Assembly (NCBI GenBank): GCA_038502055.1
Contig: JAXRKN010000045.1
Span: forward strand, 9,227,501-9,291,500
DNA length: 64,000 nt
Reading direction: 5' to 3'
Source of the DNA: Tanytarsus gracilentus
Taxonomy: Eukaryota > Arthropoda > Insecta > Diptera > Chironomidae
Of this stretch, positions 26,893-40,020 are shown piece by piece. Below the pieces are notes generated by a model. It was not told the DNA's origin and searched no databases. It saw only the letters and a list, made by a program, of their open reading frames with translations. Each line of letters begins with the position of its first letter. Positions within the stretch are counted from its first letter, which is position 1. Made by a program: the position numbers and the translations under genes.

Positions 26893-29800
26893 ATAAACCT
26901 GGAAAATTTAAAATGAATTTTAATCGAAGGCTGAAAATTTAGGAAATTTATACAAAATGTTTGATTTTACTAAATTCCAAGCTAAAATCCTTTGAGTTAA
27001 ATATTGAAAAATGACCAAAATTAAATTCAATAAATTTCAATATTAAGATAAGAATCTTCATGTAAAGTCATACAAATTTTTTGTGAGTCGTTTCATTCTC
27101 AAAAAATTCTTTCAACTTCAAACATTCAAAAAATAAGAAGACGCAAAAATGTAGAAAAATTTCATAAAATTTTCACGGCAATTTTCATGCAAAAAGCCAA
27201 AAATTTCCCACTTCATAGATTCTCTGTTTGAATGCGAGAGTTTTTCCATTTCACGGTTCTCTATCTCGACAGCGTGCAAGTAAAATACGCATGATGAAGA
27301 AAATGTTATTATAATCCCATAAGAGTCGTCACTAGGTGTTTGCATGAAAAAAAGATAGAATTGAAGAATTTTTTATCTGTGAACTCGATTGAAAATTCTG
27401 AGTGCCAAATTTTTTAAATTGAGATTTAAAAAACTAGAAACTCGCGTGGGTTTCTAAAGTCAACCACCATGTACTTGAAAATTTGTATCCTTAACGATCG
27501 ATCGATTAATCCCGAAACGAGAATAGAAAATTAATGATTTTCATGTGAAATTGTTCACTGCGAAAAGGTTAAATAGCCTCGAGGTTTAAATGTGTTCAAC
27601 ATCCTCGAAAGAAGCTTAAAATTTTCCCGTCAAGGATGAAAAACATTGCGAAGCTCTACGAAAATCTTCTAGCATGTACACACACATAATATCCTTGCAA
27701 ATACAAGAGCTTTAAAAGTACACACTTGATTGATGTTATGCTCCACAAGTGACTTCAACCGACACTTAGCAACGGCGGTATTGGAAGCAACAGTGAAGAG
27801 AGAAAAGATATCAAAAGTGCTTCATACATAAATACTGCTTTGTAAAAAAATCCCTCTCTTGCTGCTAAAATATTAAAGCGACGTCAATTTCTCGTGAAAA
27901 TTCTCTTTCATGTTGCACACCACACACAACATGTAAAAGATATATTCAAAAGACATCAATTCACTCCCATGCTACCCATACAAATAAATCAGTTAGGAAT
28001 TTTTTACGACTGAAGGGAGAAAAAATAATCAAAGATCTTGTACGAGATATTTCATTGCAGGCAATGTTCACATTATGAATGAAGCACTTTTCTTTTCTTC
28101 TTCATATCAACTCTTGAATGGCATATTTATTGAATATGTTGGCGTAATGTCTTCCTTCAAATATCAATCGTTGAAAAGGTTTCTGAATTTTCCTGGAATT
28201 TATGAAAAAAATATGAAATTTATTGAAGTATTTTGAAGATTGAAACAAAAATTTACAAAATATCCTTGAATTAAATTTTAAAAAATAAAAATTCTGAAAT
28301 CACAAAAATTTCCTGGATTTTTGGTGCATTTCTAAATAATCTTAAAACATTCATGGATTTTTCCAAACTTTTGTAATATTAAATTTTCCAAGAGTCAGTT
28401 CAGAGGACAAACATTACATAATTTATTACTTTTGTCGTCTCTGAAGCTTTTCACTTCAAGAAGGCATTTTTGCATGAAAAAAAGAAGTAAACAGTGGATA
28501 TCCACACATTTTACCTTACCCGCAAAATTGTGATAAACCTCAATATGAATTTTTCCACTCCTCACTTTTATCGCTTCAAAAAAGAAGAAGAAGAAAAATT
28601 TCTCTTTCGACGGTCTTATTTGTTTGTGGATAGAAAAAGGGAAGTATTTGCTTTTTCCCTGTCACTGCCGCTTCACACTCATCGTCATCACATTTTCGTC
28701 CCTTATGTGCTTGCTTAGCATTACACACACACATGCAGTAACAGTTGAGATCGTAAAAAATGAAGAAGTAGCTTGGCGGAGAGAGGGATTGTAAATAATG
28801 GAAAATGAACACATTCGGTCGGTTTGTTGTCACACTTGGAATGAGCTAGAATAAAATCATACTTTTTTCCACCGCACACATGTCGCATTTCGGAGGATGT
28901 AGATATGTCGATTGGGGACTTCGAGGTGCGATAAGCTTCATATGCCGCACATTTGAATTTATGGATGCGAATGTCGTTAGCGATGGCGTCATTAAAAGAA
29001 CATGACTGTAACTCATCTGGTAACATTGGACCGCAATAATATATGGTGATGATAAACATCTTCATACCTTCTCAGCATAAAGAAAGGACGAAGAACTTTC
29101 ATCTCTGTCCCTCTTCTAAATGAAATATTGTCAGCGTTTGTTGAATGAGGGAAAGAAAGCAAACAAACAGATGATGAATAACTCAACTCTTGAAATGAGT
29201 GCAAACGTGATGAATTTTTCAGTGATGCGAGAAAAAGCTTTTTTGTGAGGGAGGAAAAAAGTTTTTAAAAATAAATTTATTTTTTATATTTAGAAAATTT
29301 CTCACTCTAAATTAATTTTTCTTAACCACCCACGACGGTGGTGCGTTTCAATAAAATAATTTATATGTTTATTGAGCATAAACGTCTGCTTTATGTTTAT
29401 TATTAATGTGCATGCTATCAAAGGAGTCTTTAAGCGCTTTTGTGATTTTCCACTTCATGTCAAAGTGTCAAAGAGTCTATGAAAATTGTAAAGAATATAA
29501 ACCTGAATTGAATGCTATTAACCTACACATTTCGGCATACCATCGTAAACGTGCGGCACATGAAAATTCCTTTGTTGCTCACCATGAAAGACCACATTAA
29601 AAATTTTGTGTTTCTCTTTTTTACGATGATTTACGGCCGCAAATAAATTTGCTCTAAAATTGTGTTAAGGAAACCATTAAGAGGATCAATTTTCAATTTT
29701 TCGCTGTTGAACTTAATAACTTTTGGCATTAATGCTTTTGAGCATCTCAACGTGCATGAGATCTTAATTTATCTTACTCTAGAAACTTGAAATTTTATGC

Positions 29801-30047
29801 AAATGAGTTTCTTCATTATGAAATTTATTGAGCACACCATAAATCTCAATTTCACATCACCTTTCATAAAGTTTTTAAATACGTGGTTAACTGATGCATA
29901 AAATATGAACACGATTAAGATTAAGAATTTGGGAAAGTTTGAAAAACTTATTGCTAATTTATATTTCTGATGTGGTTTTTAATTAAAAGTTTTATCTTTA
30001 AATTATTTTGAAGTTTTTATAATTTATTTGTAATTTATAGAGCTTTT

Positions 30048-30117
30048 AAAAATTTCGAAGCTTTTAACCGTTTTTGTATCCGTGAAGTACGCGAGACAAA
30101 AATTTCGAAGCTTTTAA
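30048..30117. repeat. Two copies of a 20-bp sequence, 50-bp period
   Basis: AAAAATTTCGAAGCTTTTAA is present at 30048-30067 and 30098-30117, separated by 30 bases that are less AT-rich. It could be a local duplication or a 20-bp duplication around a tiny insertion. Confidence 0.6.
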
Positions 30118-31751
30118 TTTTATCTAGAATTAAACTTTAATAAATTCAAAAATGAATCGTTCATAAAAGTTTCAAAGGTATTTTTAACCTCACTTGAACT
30201 GATTTTTTCATTCATTTTAAATTGCACGGTTTGAATTATGATTAAATATGTAAAAGCTTCCACACATCCGGAAATTCACATTGACAATGAATTATTCCGC
30301 AAAACTCTCTCCATGAATGCATTTGTTTTTCACATGGTAGTTTCATTTTATGTGTACTATGAGCTCGTGCGATGGCTCTGCAAGCCAAAGGCAAATGAAT
30401 GAATGATAAGAGCGAAAATCCATTACAACATATGAAAAGGCGCATAATAGCTCTTTTTATGCTCCTTTCCGTAACTTCAATTCCACCTACTCATATTGAG
30501 CTTGTGTGTTTTACCGCCTATTTTTAGAATACTTTCTCATTCATATTCACTCCACTCTTATTTTTCAAACGATCTACATCGTAGATGAGTGAAAAGGAAG
30601 AGACAAAAGTTTTGTGTGTGTTTTCACTCTCGAAATAGACATTTTGAATGACGATGCCTCAAGGTGGTAGAAAAAATTTGCATTCATTCAAAACGGGGTA
30701 TTGAAATTTATCCACTTGTGGATTTATAAGCGGAATAAATGAGAAACTTCTGATTTTAAAGGTGTGATTGGATTTTTTAAATTTTTGTTGAATTTGTGGA
30801 ATAAAATTTTAAAAGCTTTTCGAGTTGACCCTTTAAACTTTTTGGTGAAAAAAATTTTTTTAAAAAAAATTCAAAAAATCTCTTCAAATTTTTAAATTTT
30901 CTCCAAAAATTTAAAAGTTTATAGAATTTGATTTTGAATTTTTATGTTGAAAATATTTTAAATAGCTCAGAAAAGCTTTTTTATAAAAGTTCATAAAAGC
31001 TTTTTTTAAAGCTCAAACAATTTATTTCAAAAGTTTGTTTTTTATAAAAACCCTAAAAGCTTCTTAAAAATTTCAAATTTAATTTTTTTATTTAAAAAAT
31101 TTCGCTTAAATTTCGCTTAAATTAACATCGAAAAAGGAAAAATTCCACAAACACCCAATTTACGACTTCAAAGCACAAAATCTCCAATTATTTTCTCTCC
31201 CTCTCCTGTTCGTTTGATGCGAGTAAATTGTGCAAGCTGCAAAACACACTTCGCTCTCTATGCGAGCAAATTTACATGAACATAAAGTGGAATTAAGGGA
31301 AGATTCTCATAGTTCGTTTATTTTTATGACACGTTCATTAAATCTTATTGTAATTGCAACAATTGTCTGTCGTGTCGATTTCAATTATTTGCATAAGCAT
31401 GAATACACAAAACGGAGAGAAAATGATGGTGTTTTGCTATGTTGGGTTGGATTAGAGCACCATTGTGGATTAAATGAATGGTTGTTGTTTAATTATAGTG
31501 ATTATGTTTGCTTGTGAGGAATTTTTCCGGAAAATTAATTTGAAAGCTTCATTTTCGGGTTTGTTTAAATAATTAAATTAATAAAATGTTTTATTGATAG
31601 TCTGAAAATTTTAGTAATTAAAAAAGTTCAATTTTTAAAAAAATTTCTTAAATTTTTTAATTCCAGGAAAACGAGGATAAAGAACGAAAAATTAGTGCAT
31701 CTTTGTAAATCGATTTTTAAGCGCTTACTCAATTACCAGCAGTGTTCACAA

Positions 31752-34700
31752 ATGTTAGACTATCGATCGCAAAGCTGGAACGAGTCGAAGGTGATTCGTG
31801 AGTGGCTGCGCGAGCATCCGAATGCAACAAGCTTAATTGACTTTCCATTTTTTAATGGTTCCGATTACTCGTATGAGCTTAATGACACTTCAGGCGGTGA
31901 TGTAGCATCGACGATTGGCCCATTGCCGGTCTTGCCGCCCTTTGCGCTGTGGCAGACAATACTAATAGCAATTTGCTTAGCGTGCTGCATCCTCTTGACT
32001 GTTGGCGGTAATACGCTCGTATTATTGGCGTTCATTGTCGATAGAAATATCCGGCAGCCTAGTAATTACTTTATTGCATCGCTCGCCGCTACGGATATGC
32101 TAATTGGAACTGTATCAATGCCATTCTACACTGTTTATGTGCTCATGGGATACTGGGATCTCGGACCACTCCTCTGCGATCTATGGTGAGCTCTTTTCAG
32201 CTACGACAAACTCGATTTACAAATTGAATTTTTTCTAACAGGCTCTCTGTCGACTATACTGTGTGTCTTGTCTCACAATATACGGTTTTATTAATCACCA
32301 TTGATCGATTCTGTTCGGTAAAAATTGCGGCAAAATATCGTGCCTGGCGAACGAGAGATAAAGTTTTGTGGATGGTGACAATCACTTGGATTATTCCTGC
32401 ACTTCTCTTCTTCATATCGATTTTTGGCTGGGAACATTTTACCGGTAAATAAACTCGGCAGATTATTCAAGAGCTTTTACTTATTTATTAAACTTTAGGT
32501 TATCGCGACCTACAGCCAGGCGAATGTACAGTACAATTTCTGAAAGATCCTGTATTTAATACTGCCTTAATTATCGGCTATTACTGGACGACACTGATAG
32601 TTTTATTCATTTTGTACGGTGGAATATATAAAACGGCTTATGACATGCAGAAGAAGAGTGAGGCAAAGCAGAGAAAAATGCAGAGCATGGTGGCACTGAG
32701 TGCTGGATTTACTGGAATGGCGGTGAGTTAGAGTATCCAGGAATTTTAATTTTATATATATTATTTTTTATCAACATTTCTGAAGATGATTTTTCTTAAT
32801 TTATAAAGATTGGTGTTTTTTTTTTTATTGTTTGTGTTGTGCTTCCTAATTACTCCAATTAATTTAACTAAAGTAAATTAAAATTATTGTTTTCTGGATT
32901 TAAAAAATTTATAAATTTTGATTAAAAAATGTTTGGATTTAAAATATAAATTATCCTGGATTTCAAAAATTATGGTGTAAGTTTCAATCTAAATTTTTGG
33001 ATTTCCTGGCTTTACAAAAGTTTAAAGAAAAACCACCAAAAAATTTAATTTAAATCAACTCTTAAAAATCCAGGGTCGTGCGGCTGGCATCGGTATCACC
33101 GCATCAAAAGCAGAATCGAGCATCAACGCAGACAAATTAGCAATCACACCAACAACAGCCCAGGACACAAATAAATCGAATTCAAGTGGTCAAGATTCTT
33201 CCTCGGATGACCAGAAAAAGAACGAGAGACGAAAGAGTTCAACTTCGAATGTGGCAAATAAGAAAATTTCTGTTGAACAGAATAAGAAAAAAGATTCAAA
33301 AAATAATAAAAAAGATGAGTCGGCGATTGATAAGAATGAGAGATCGTCGAGTCCCGCATTTGAGTCTGATGAGGACAGTTCGGGAAATGACAAGCAGCCA
33401 GTTCAGACTTTAGCAGTGCCACCGGCAAAAAAGAGACCTTCAATAGCGGGACTATTGGTAAGCAATTCAATCCACAATCTGGCCAATAATAATTTATTAA
33501 TTTTCCTTTAGGAAAATCTTCTTCCAATGAGCAAATCGACCTCGAGTCATTTACTCAACCACAGCAACAATAATAATAATTCAAGTAGCAACAATAATCA
33601 TGAAACACCACATACGTTGACATTATTGGATCAGGATATAAGTTTGAATAAACGTGAGAAGAAAAGCTTGTCACAGCCAATTTCGCCGGAGGCTCTCGAG
33701 CCTATTGTGGTTAAAAAGGAAGAGAGAATAAAGAGCTTAACAAAGACAATATTAACACCCCCGAGTGACTTTCGAACGAGTCCGATGCTTTCATCAGCAG
33801 CCACACGAACTCGTCCGCATAGCGTCGTCAGTGATGGTGAAGCGTTTAAAGATTTGTCGGACGATGTCGTTTGCCGCATGGACGGAGCTGATCTTCGATT
33901 TTTAGACGAAAGTTCAGTCATGCTTCCATCGCCATCGAGCGAAAGTCCTCCAGTTCCACTTCGGTCACATAACAATCAAAATATCAATAATCAACTTGCA
34001 ACGAATCCATCGCTCTTGCATAAGGCACTCATTCAAGCCAGCGCTCAATCACAGCCCAAAATTCTCCTCAAATCATCATCATCACAGCAGTCGCCCAACA
34101 CACGACAAAGCACCTCGCCAAGCGATAAAGAATCGCAGCCACACGCAGAGCCGACGATTAATAAATTCAGCACTGAAGTGACCGTGACAAATCACAATGA
34201 TAATAAGCCTGTGACGACAATAATCAATAAGGTGAGTAACATGGAGGAGCAAGATGACGAGGAGATTGAGAGATTTGCACAAGATGCGGCCAAATCTAAT
34301 GTCGAGTCAGCGCTGAAGATTGATGAGACGAAAAAGCTCGTGACGAAGCCATCGACGACAGCGAATATTAGTGTCAGCACGAGCAATCAGCGAGATCGAA
34401 AGACTTTTCTACAAACTCTAAGAAAACGCTTTCGAATTGATGGAAAGAAAAAGTCGGGCACGCTGCTGAGCTTCGTGGCGAATCGACAAAAGTCTAAATC
34501 TGAAAATCGAGCGAGAAAAGCTTTCCGCACAATTTCCTTCATTCTCGGCTGTTTTGTGCTGTGCTGGACACCTTATCATATTTTTGCATTAATTGTGGGC
34601 TTTTGTCGTGAGCCGCCGTGCATCAATGAGCATCTCTATATGTTCAGCTACTTCCTATGCTACGCCAATTCGCCTCTCAATCCCTTCTGCTATGCCCTCG

Positions 34701-34762
34701 CGAATCAGCAGTTCAAGAAGGTTTTCATAAGACTCCTCAAGCTCGATTTTCACATGAGATAA
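31752..34762 (+). CDS. mAChR-B: Muscarinic-type acetylcholine receptor (GPCR), probably insect B-type
   Basis: Exons 31752-32185 (open back to an acceptor at 31666), 32242-32444, 32499-32722, 33074-33457 and 33512-34762 give 831 residues from the first ATG, or 885 if the exon at 11955 is joined. The N-terminus has three sequons (NAT, NGS, NDT). Seven helices are clear: GGNTLVLLAF (TM1), SLAATDMLIG (TM2), the amine-binding Asp in SVDYTV (TM3), FGWEHF after TM4, NTALIIGYYW (TM5), LGCFVLCWTPYHIF (TM6) and SYFLCYANSPLNPFCYAL (TM7). The DRY motif is DRF. The third cytoplasmic loop is very long (over 400 residues, Asn/Ser/Lys-rich) and spans exons 3-5, as in arthropod B-type receptors. Helix 6 has WTPYH where vertebrate muscarinic receptors have WTPYN; loss of that antagonist-contacting Asn fits the reported atropine/muscarine insensitivity of B-type receptors. 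A C-type assignment cannot be excluded. Confidence 0.88.
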
Positions 34763-34849
34763 GCACACCCACAAAAAATGGGAAATGCCACATTTATCAT
34801 TACATAATTGCCTGCCTACATGCCAAAGTCGAAAGTCAATGACAAACAC

Positions 34850-34855
34850 AATAAA
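34850..34855 (+). terminator. Candidate polyadenylation signal of the receptor gene
   Basis: AATAAA 88 bases after the stop codon. Confidence 0.4.
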
Positions 34856-37800
34856 TTATTGATTGCGACACAAATTTAACATTTTGCGTTGTTGTCTCTA
34901 ACTTTAGCTTTTTTCGTGTCACGCGCGTTTTTTTTGAAAGCCATACCTGACCAGTGTTTGCTAAATTTTTCTGTATATTTTATTTTGGTAAGCTCTAAAG
35001 AAGTTCATTTATTATTCAACAACTCTTTAAGGATCTTGCGGATGTTACCAAGTTTTATTTTATGCATTGGGCAAGGCACAAGTGTTACACAAAAAAATGT
35101 TTTTTCTGCGGCAAATTATAAAAGATTTATATATTTTTATATCGATACAAAAACACAACTTTAACCTCTCCTTCCTTACATGAAAGTATGTTGCATATAT
35201 GCCTATGGTGGTTGATATAAAAGTGTGAGAAAAAGAATGTTGAAAGTGTCAACGGCAATAAATAATAAATAATGATAAAATACAGAAGTAAATTTTCAAA
35301 CAGTCGTTGGCCGACTTTTTCATATTATAAGTGTAATGTTGACAATGTCACATTGGGTTCTCTCAGAAAAAAAATGAAAGAGCCCCGTCACGTGGTGGAT
35401 GGGAAGAATTATTTGTAAGTTGTTAACTAGCATGACATTCACACACACGCATAATTTTATTGTGGAATGAGATGTGTGTAATAATTAATCATGTCCTGAT
35501 TAAGGAGCAAAAAAATCTTATGTAGCTAGACATCATATTTATAGTGAAAACAATTAAAGAAAATAGACACAGTGTGGCATCAAAATTATTATTGTGTGTA
35601 GGAGGAAAGAACAAGGGAAATAAAAGAGAGAGAGGAAGCAGAGCGGAAGATTTGTTTGTAAATTATGTGATAAAGGATGTCACTTTGAAAATTTATTTTG
35701 TGGGTATCGACTGTGTTTAGGATTGAGAAATATTTGGGTAAAATAACAAAAATTTAAAAATAATTTTATAACTGTTTTCTAAAATTTGCTTTGTAACGGA
35801 AAAATGAATTTCAAAATTTTAAAAAATTATTTAACGGTTTTTTATTCACAATTTTTTTACCTCATAATTTCAAACTCTTCGCAAGCTTTCTCTCACTCAC
35901 TACGAATAAACTTCATGTAATAGACAATAAATTTAAATTAAAAACAAATTGGTCATTAAAAAAGTGAGTTTTAAAAGAAGAAAAAAAATTGTAAAATTAT
36001 CATTATGTTGTAAGTACATCAGAAAGTAAAAATACTACCAATGTAATATGCTGTAGCGTGTAAGGATGAAATACAATTAAGTGAACAGTCACAATAATTA
36101 AAATTAGCTATTAAAAAATGCATCTCGCAACAATTTCATTATGAATTATAAAGAAAAGACAATTTTCTCCTGTTGATCGCATGCCATGAAAATTCTTCCA
36201 ATGTTTTTCTTATTAAATTGTGTCTATGAAAAAAAATCAAATTTAGATGAAAATTATAAAGTTTTTTATTCTCTGAGCGCTTTTTCAATAATCGATTATG
36301 AGCTTCACAGTTTACATTTAACGAGATAACAAGGATGAAGGTTGAGAAAAATCGGAGAGGGGAAAAGCGGAAAAGTCAAGGGTTGAAAATGTTTAATTTA
36401 GCTCGAGTTACCTCAATTCAACAAAAACTCATGAGTTTTCACCCCTCGCACGAACAAAGCAAAAAGTTTATTGAAGAGAAGACAAATTTGTAATTTTTCG
36501 ATCAATTTTCCTCTTCACGCACAAAGTCTTCAATGTCACCCCCCGACAATGTCTGTAAATAGATTGGAACGGAGTCAGTAAGGTAGAATGAAATTGAATA
36601 ACGAGAGAGAAAAAATCTTCAATTTATCATCACACGATGATTAAACTTTTTAAAGATGCTTTGATGAGGTTTTTCGTATGCGAAAATTTAAATTTCGAAG
36701 GCTTGACGCGAGGAGGTAAAAGCAAACAGAAAAGCTTCTTTGATGCGATTTTTTTCTAAACGTAAAATTATATCGAATTAAATTAAGCTTAATGTTGCGA
36801 TGAAAAATATACACGGATAGGTGTCGAGATTAAAGTTCAAGGTGGAAAAATGTTATCTGAATTTTTTAACGTTGAATTTAATTTAAACTGAAATAAAGCT
36901 TAAAAAATTCAATTTTTTTAAATTTAAATTTTTTTTTTAAAAGTTGCAAAATTTTAATAATTTTTTTTTAAAAGTTGCAAAAATTGAATTTTTAACATTT
37001 TTTTTTGAAAATTCCTAATCTTAATATTTTTAAATTTTTTAAAGCTGCACAATTAAAGAAAAATAAATTTATTCATGATTTTTTTAAAAAAAAAATTGAA
37101 ATGAAATTAATTAAAAAAAATTATGTATTAATTTTTTTTACATCGCATTTCGAATCCTTTCAAGTGATGCGTAACAATTATCCATTAAAAACAATTAACT
37201 CCTTTTATGAGAGATTTTTTCCGTCTTCAAAAAGATTTTAATTAAAATCCTCGTAAGAAATTTTCATCCGCATTTTTGACGAACTTTTTTCCCCTTCCAC
37301 TCGAATGACTTTCAATAAAATTAATTTCATAAAAAAATCATAACCATCAAAAGACTTTTGTGTCCATGCGAGATTTTATCAAAATTAATGGACGCTTCTT
37401 GAAATTAATTTCTTTGATTAATTTCCGTCGTCATCTCGTTACTCACCTTATATTTTCACGCATTCAAATGCAATCAATCTATGTGACAAATGATTGACGA
37501 GATAAATGATGAAAATAATTTTTTTCCGCTTTTCTCTCTCGGACAGAAGGTCAAAGTCCTTGTGGGTGATTTAGGTGGAATTTTTTTATTATTTGAAAAT
37601 TTTCTCCATAAATTTCTTTCTCAACCTTCTCCAATATGTTTTTCTCTCCTCCTCGAGAACGTTTTCGATGACAATCGACTTAATTAATGACAATTAATTT
37701 CATTTTTCACACTCAACCGCACTCACATAAAGCTTTTTGCAACGCGAGGACAAAATATTTTCTGTGTGCTTCCGATAGCATGAATTAAAAGGACTGACGA

Positions 37801-38461
37801 TGACGAGCGAGAGACAAATGAGGAATTTTGAGCCCCGAAATTTATCCTTTTGGTCCGATCTCTTTCTCGCTCATCTCCTTTTTAACGCGTAAGCACACAC
37901 AAAAATGCTGCTCGTCTTTAAAAATAATTATTTTTTATATGAGGTCAAAAAAATGAAAATTTACGATGAGATGTCGAGGTGTGTACTTTTCAAGGAGTTT
38001 CCGCGCGAGTGAAGAGCTTTAAGCATGCGAAGAAGCTTTTCACTCTTTATTTATTTTTTCTCAACAAAGTTCATTTAGAAATCGATTTTGTTGTGAAAAT
38101 CACAATGTGTTCAGTTGTGCACATTTCGACGATGAATTTTTACGAAAATGAAATGTAAAATTAAAAATTGTTTGTAGGAAATTCAAAAAATGCTTTTAGA
38201 AAAAGTTTTGAATTTTCATGGATGAGAAAAAAATATTTTTCACCTCTCCAAAGTTCAGAAACTTTTTTCAACTCATGAAAATTTCCAAGGGATGGATGAA
38301 AATTGTGAAAATATCCCTCCCAAAGAAATTTTACAAAAAAATTATCGCTTTTATGGTATTAAGAAAATGATGAAAGTGTCATGACATAATCAAACAATTA
38401 TCAAACAAATTTGTTAGATTTAGATGAAAAAAAAAATTAAGAGAAAAATAAAAACACACAT
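34856..38461. other. Gene-free stretch downstream of the receptor
   Basis: About 3.6 kb of AT-rich DNA. It probably contains receptor 3' UTR at its left end. Runs of poly-T and A are common (36900-37140). No exon, RNA gene or complete mobile element was recognised before the transposon at 38470. Confidence 0.4.
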
Positions 38462-38873
38462 GAGAATGGCCAGGGATGAGAACTAGTAAAATTTAAGTGA
38501 ACTGACGTACACTGACGTACACTGACGCGCAATTAAAAAAATTAACAAAGATAAAATGAAAAAAAAGACAAAAAATAAGAATTTGTCTTTTTACAACCAT
38601 TAATTTATGTTAAGTCTATAAAAATATATATTAAACTTTTTTAAAAGCAATAACATTTCATAATATTTGAAAACCTTTTTTTCACGCTTTTTACTAACAA
38701 AAAAAATGATTCTGCAACCGTCGAAAAAAATTGAAATGTACAACATCTATCAGAAGACCCGTTATTCAAATATTTTACATTAACCGTTGAACGTTGCGTT
38801 GCTACTACAAAACAAATAGTAATTAAATTTAAATTACTACATGTACATCAATTTTACAAGAGTGAATATTTCA

Positions 38874-39096
38874 TAGGGCGGTCAACTGCAGGAGTTTTAC
38901 TGGGACATTCCCAGATTTTCACAAAATGTCCCGTGTCCCGGATTTTTGCAATTGAAATAAAATAGAACAAATTTGCACTAATTTTGCAGAAAAAAGTTTG
39001 ATAACCTTTTTTTTAAATGCATTAACTTTAAAAGTATGACCCGGATTTTAATGATCATGTCCTGGTTTTTTTTTTGAAAAACCTCTGATCGCCCAA
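38874..39096. mobile_element. 223-bp TIR element nested in copy B
   Basis: Copy A has the uninterrupted sequence at 15935-15942 (ATAATTCA). In copy B this is duplicated as ATATTTCA (38866-38873) and ATAATTCA (39097-39104), around a 223-bp insert with termini TAGGGCGGTCA and, inverted, TTGGGCGATCA. The insert carries GTCCCGTGTCCCGGAT and, near the other end, GACCCGGATTTTAATG-like sequence. Eight-base duplication with one mismatch and TAGGG-type ends suggest another hAT-like MITE. Confidence 0.82.
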
Positions 39097-39890
39097 ATAA
39101 TTCATAATAAGCAACTTATTTTGGAAAATATGCTTAATTTTACAAAAAAAATTAATTAAATAAATTTAAAATTTTATTAGACTATCCATCCAAACGTTGA
39201 ATAATTGCATCCAATTGGAATAAAAAGAATACGAGAATATTTTTTGGAGGTTTGTTTTCACTTTTATGAATAAAGACAGATCAACGATCAAAAGTTCAAC
39301 AGTTTTTAAAGACATCATTAAAATTCGGGAATATATCGATATAAACATAATCTTGAATCCAGTTTTTGAAATTTCATCAAGTGGTCTCAAGCCAATCCAA
39401 ACATTTGATAAGTTTTTTATGTGATATATATACTGTCATTCTAAGAATTTTGAGACTCTTTCGCTTCCAAACATAATGTCATTAATGTCACGTAATTAGG
39501 ATTTTATTTTTAGCAAAACTTGTTTTACTCATTGCGAAAAGCAAAAAATTTTTAAGGTATATTAAAGTTAATTTTAAAAGTAATTAAAGTGCACTGTTGC
39601 ACTTGCGTTTAATTCAACAGTATGTTTAATTTACAAAATTACAAATAAATAAACTAAATTATTTTTTAAAATTTATGAAAAACTCCACAAAATGAAAAGT
39701 TAACTTTTCCTGAATTGAAAAATTTTAATGTCCAAGTCGTAAGAAAATTTTTTAAATAAAAATTAAGCTTAAAGCTTTTGTGAATGGTCTTTAAATATTT
39801 TAATAACTTTGGAGAGTTTTGATAAAATATTTTTGGATTATTGATACAAATTTAAAGTTTAAGTTATTAAAAAATAATTAAGTGCACTGA

Positions 39891-40020
39891 CGTACACTGA
39901 CGTACACCCACGTACACTGACGTACACTGACGTACACTCACGTACACTGACGTACACTCACGTACACCCACGTACACTCGCGTACACCCACGTACACCGA
40001 CGTACACTGACGTACATTTA
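39891..40020. repeat. Right subterminal 10-bp tandem array, copy B
   Basis: About 13 units of the ACGTACACTG-type motif; the order of variant units differs from copy A, showing unit gain or loss since the copies separated. Confidence 0.85.

Larger units (their letters stand above)
12032..31666 (+). other. Long gene-free stretch, putative first intron of the receptor gene
   Basis: Apart from the mobile elements listed separately, about 19 kb holds no exon I can support. Scattered AAGCTTTT-rich patches occur at about 23310-23500, 24950-25090 and 30960-31080. A 20-bp sequence is repeated with a 50-bp period at 30048-30117. The region around 28580-29100 is less AT-rich than its flanks and may be regulatory, but no reading frame there looks like a gene. 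Confidence 0.4.

Noticed and set aside
28576..29204. Three overlapping minus-strand frames of 63-114 codons
   Set aside because: Mutually out of frame, no initiator or family match. The stretch may be regulatory because it is less AT-rich, but there is no gene evidence.
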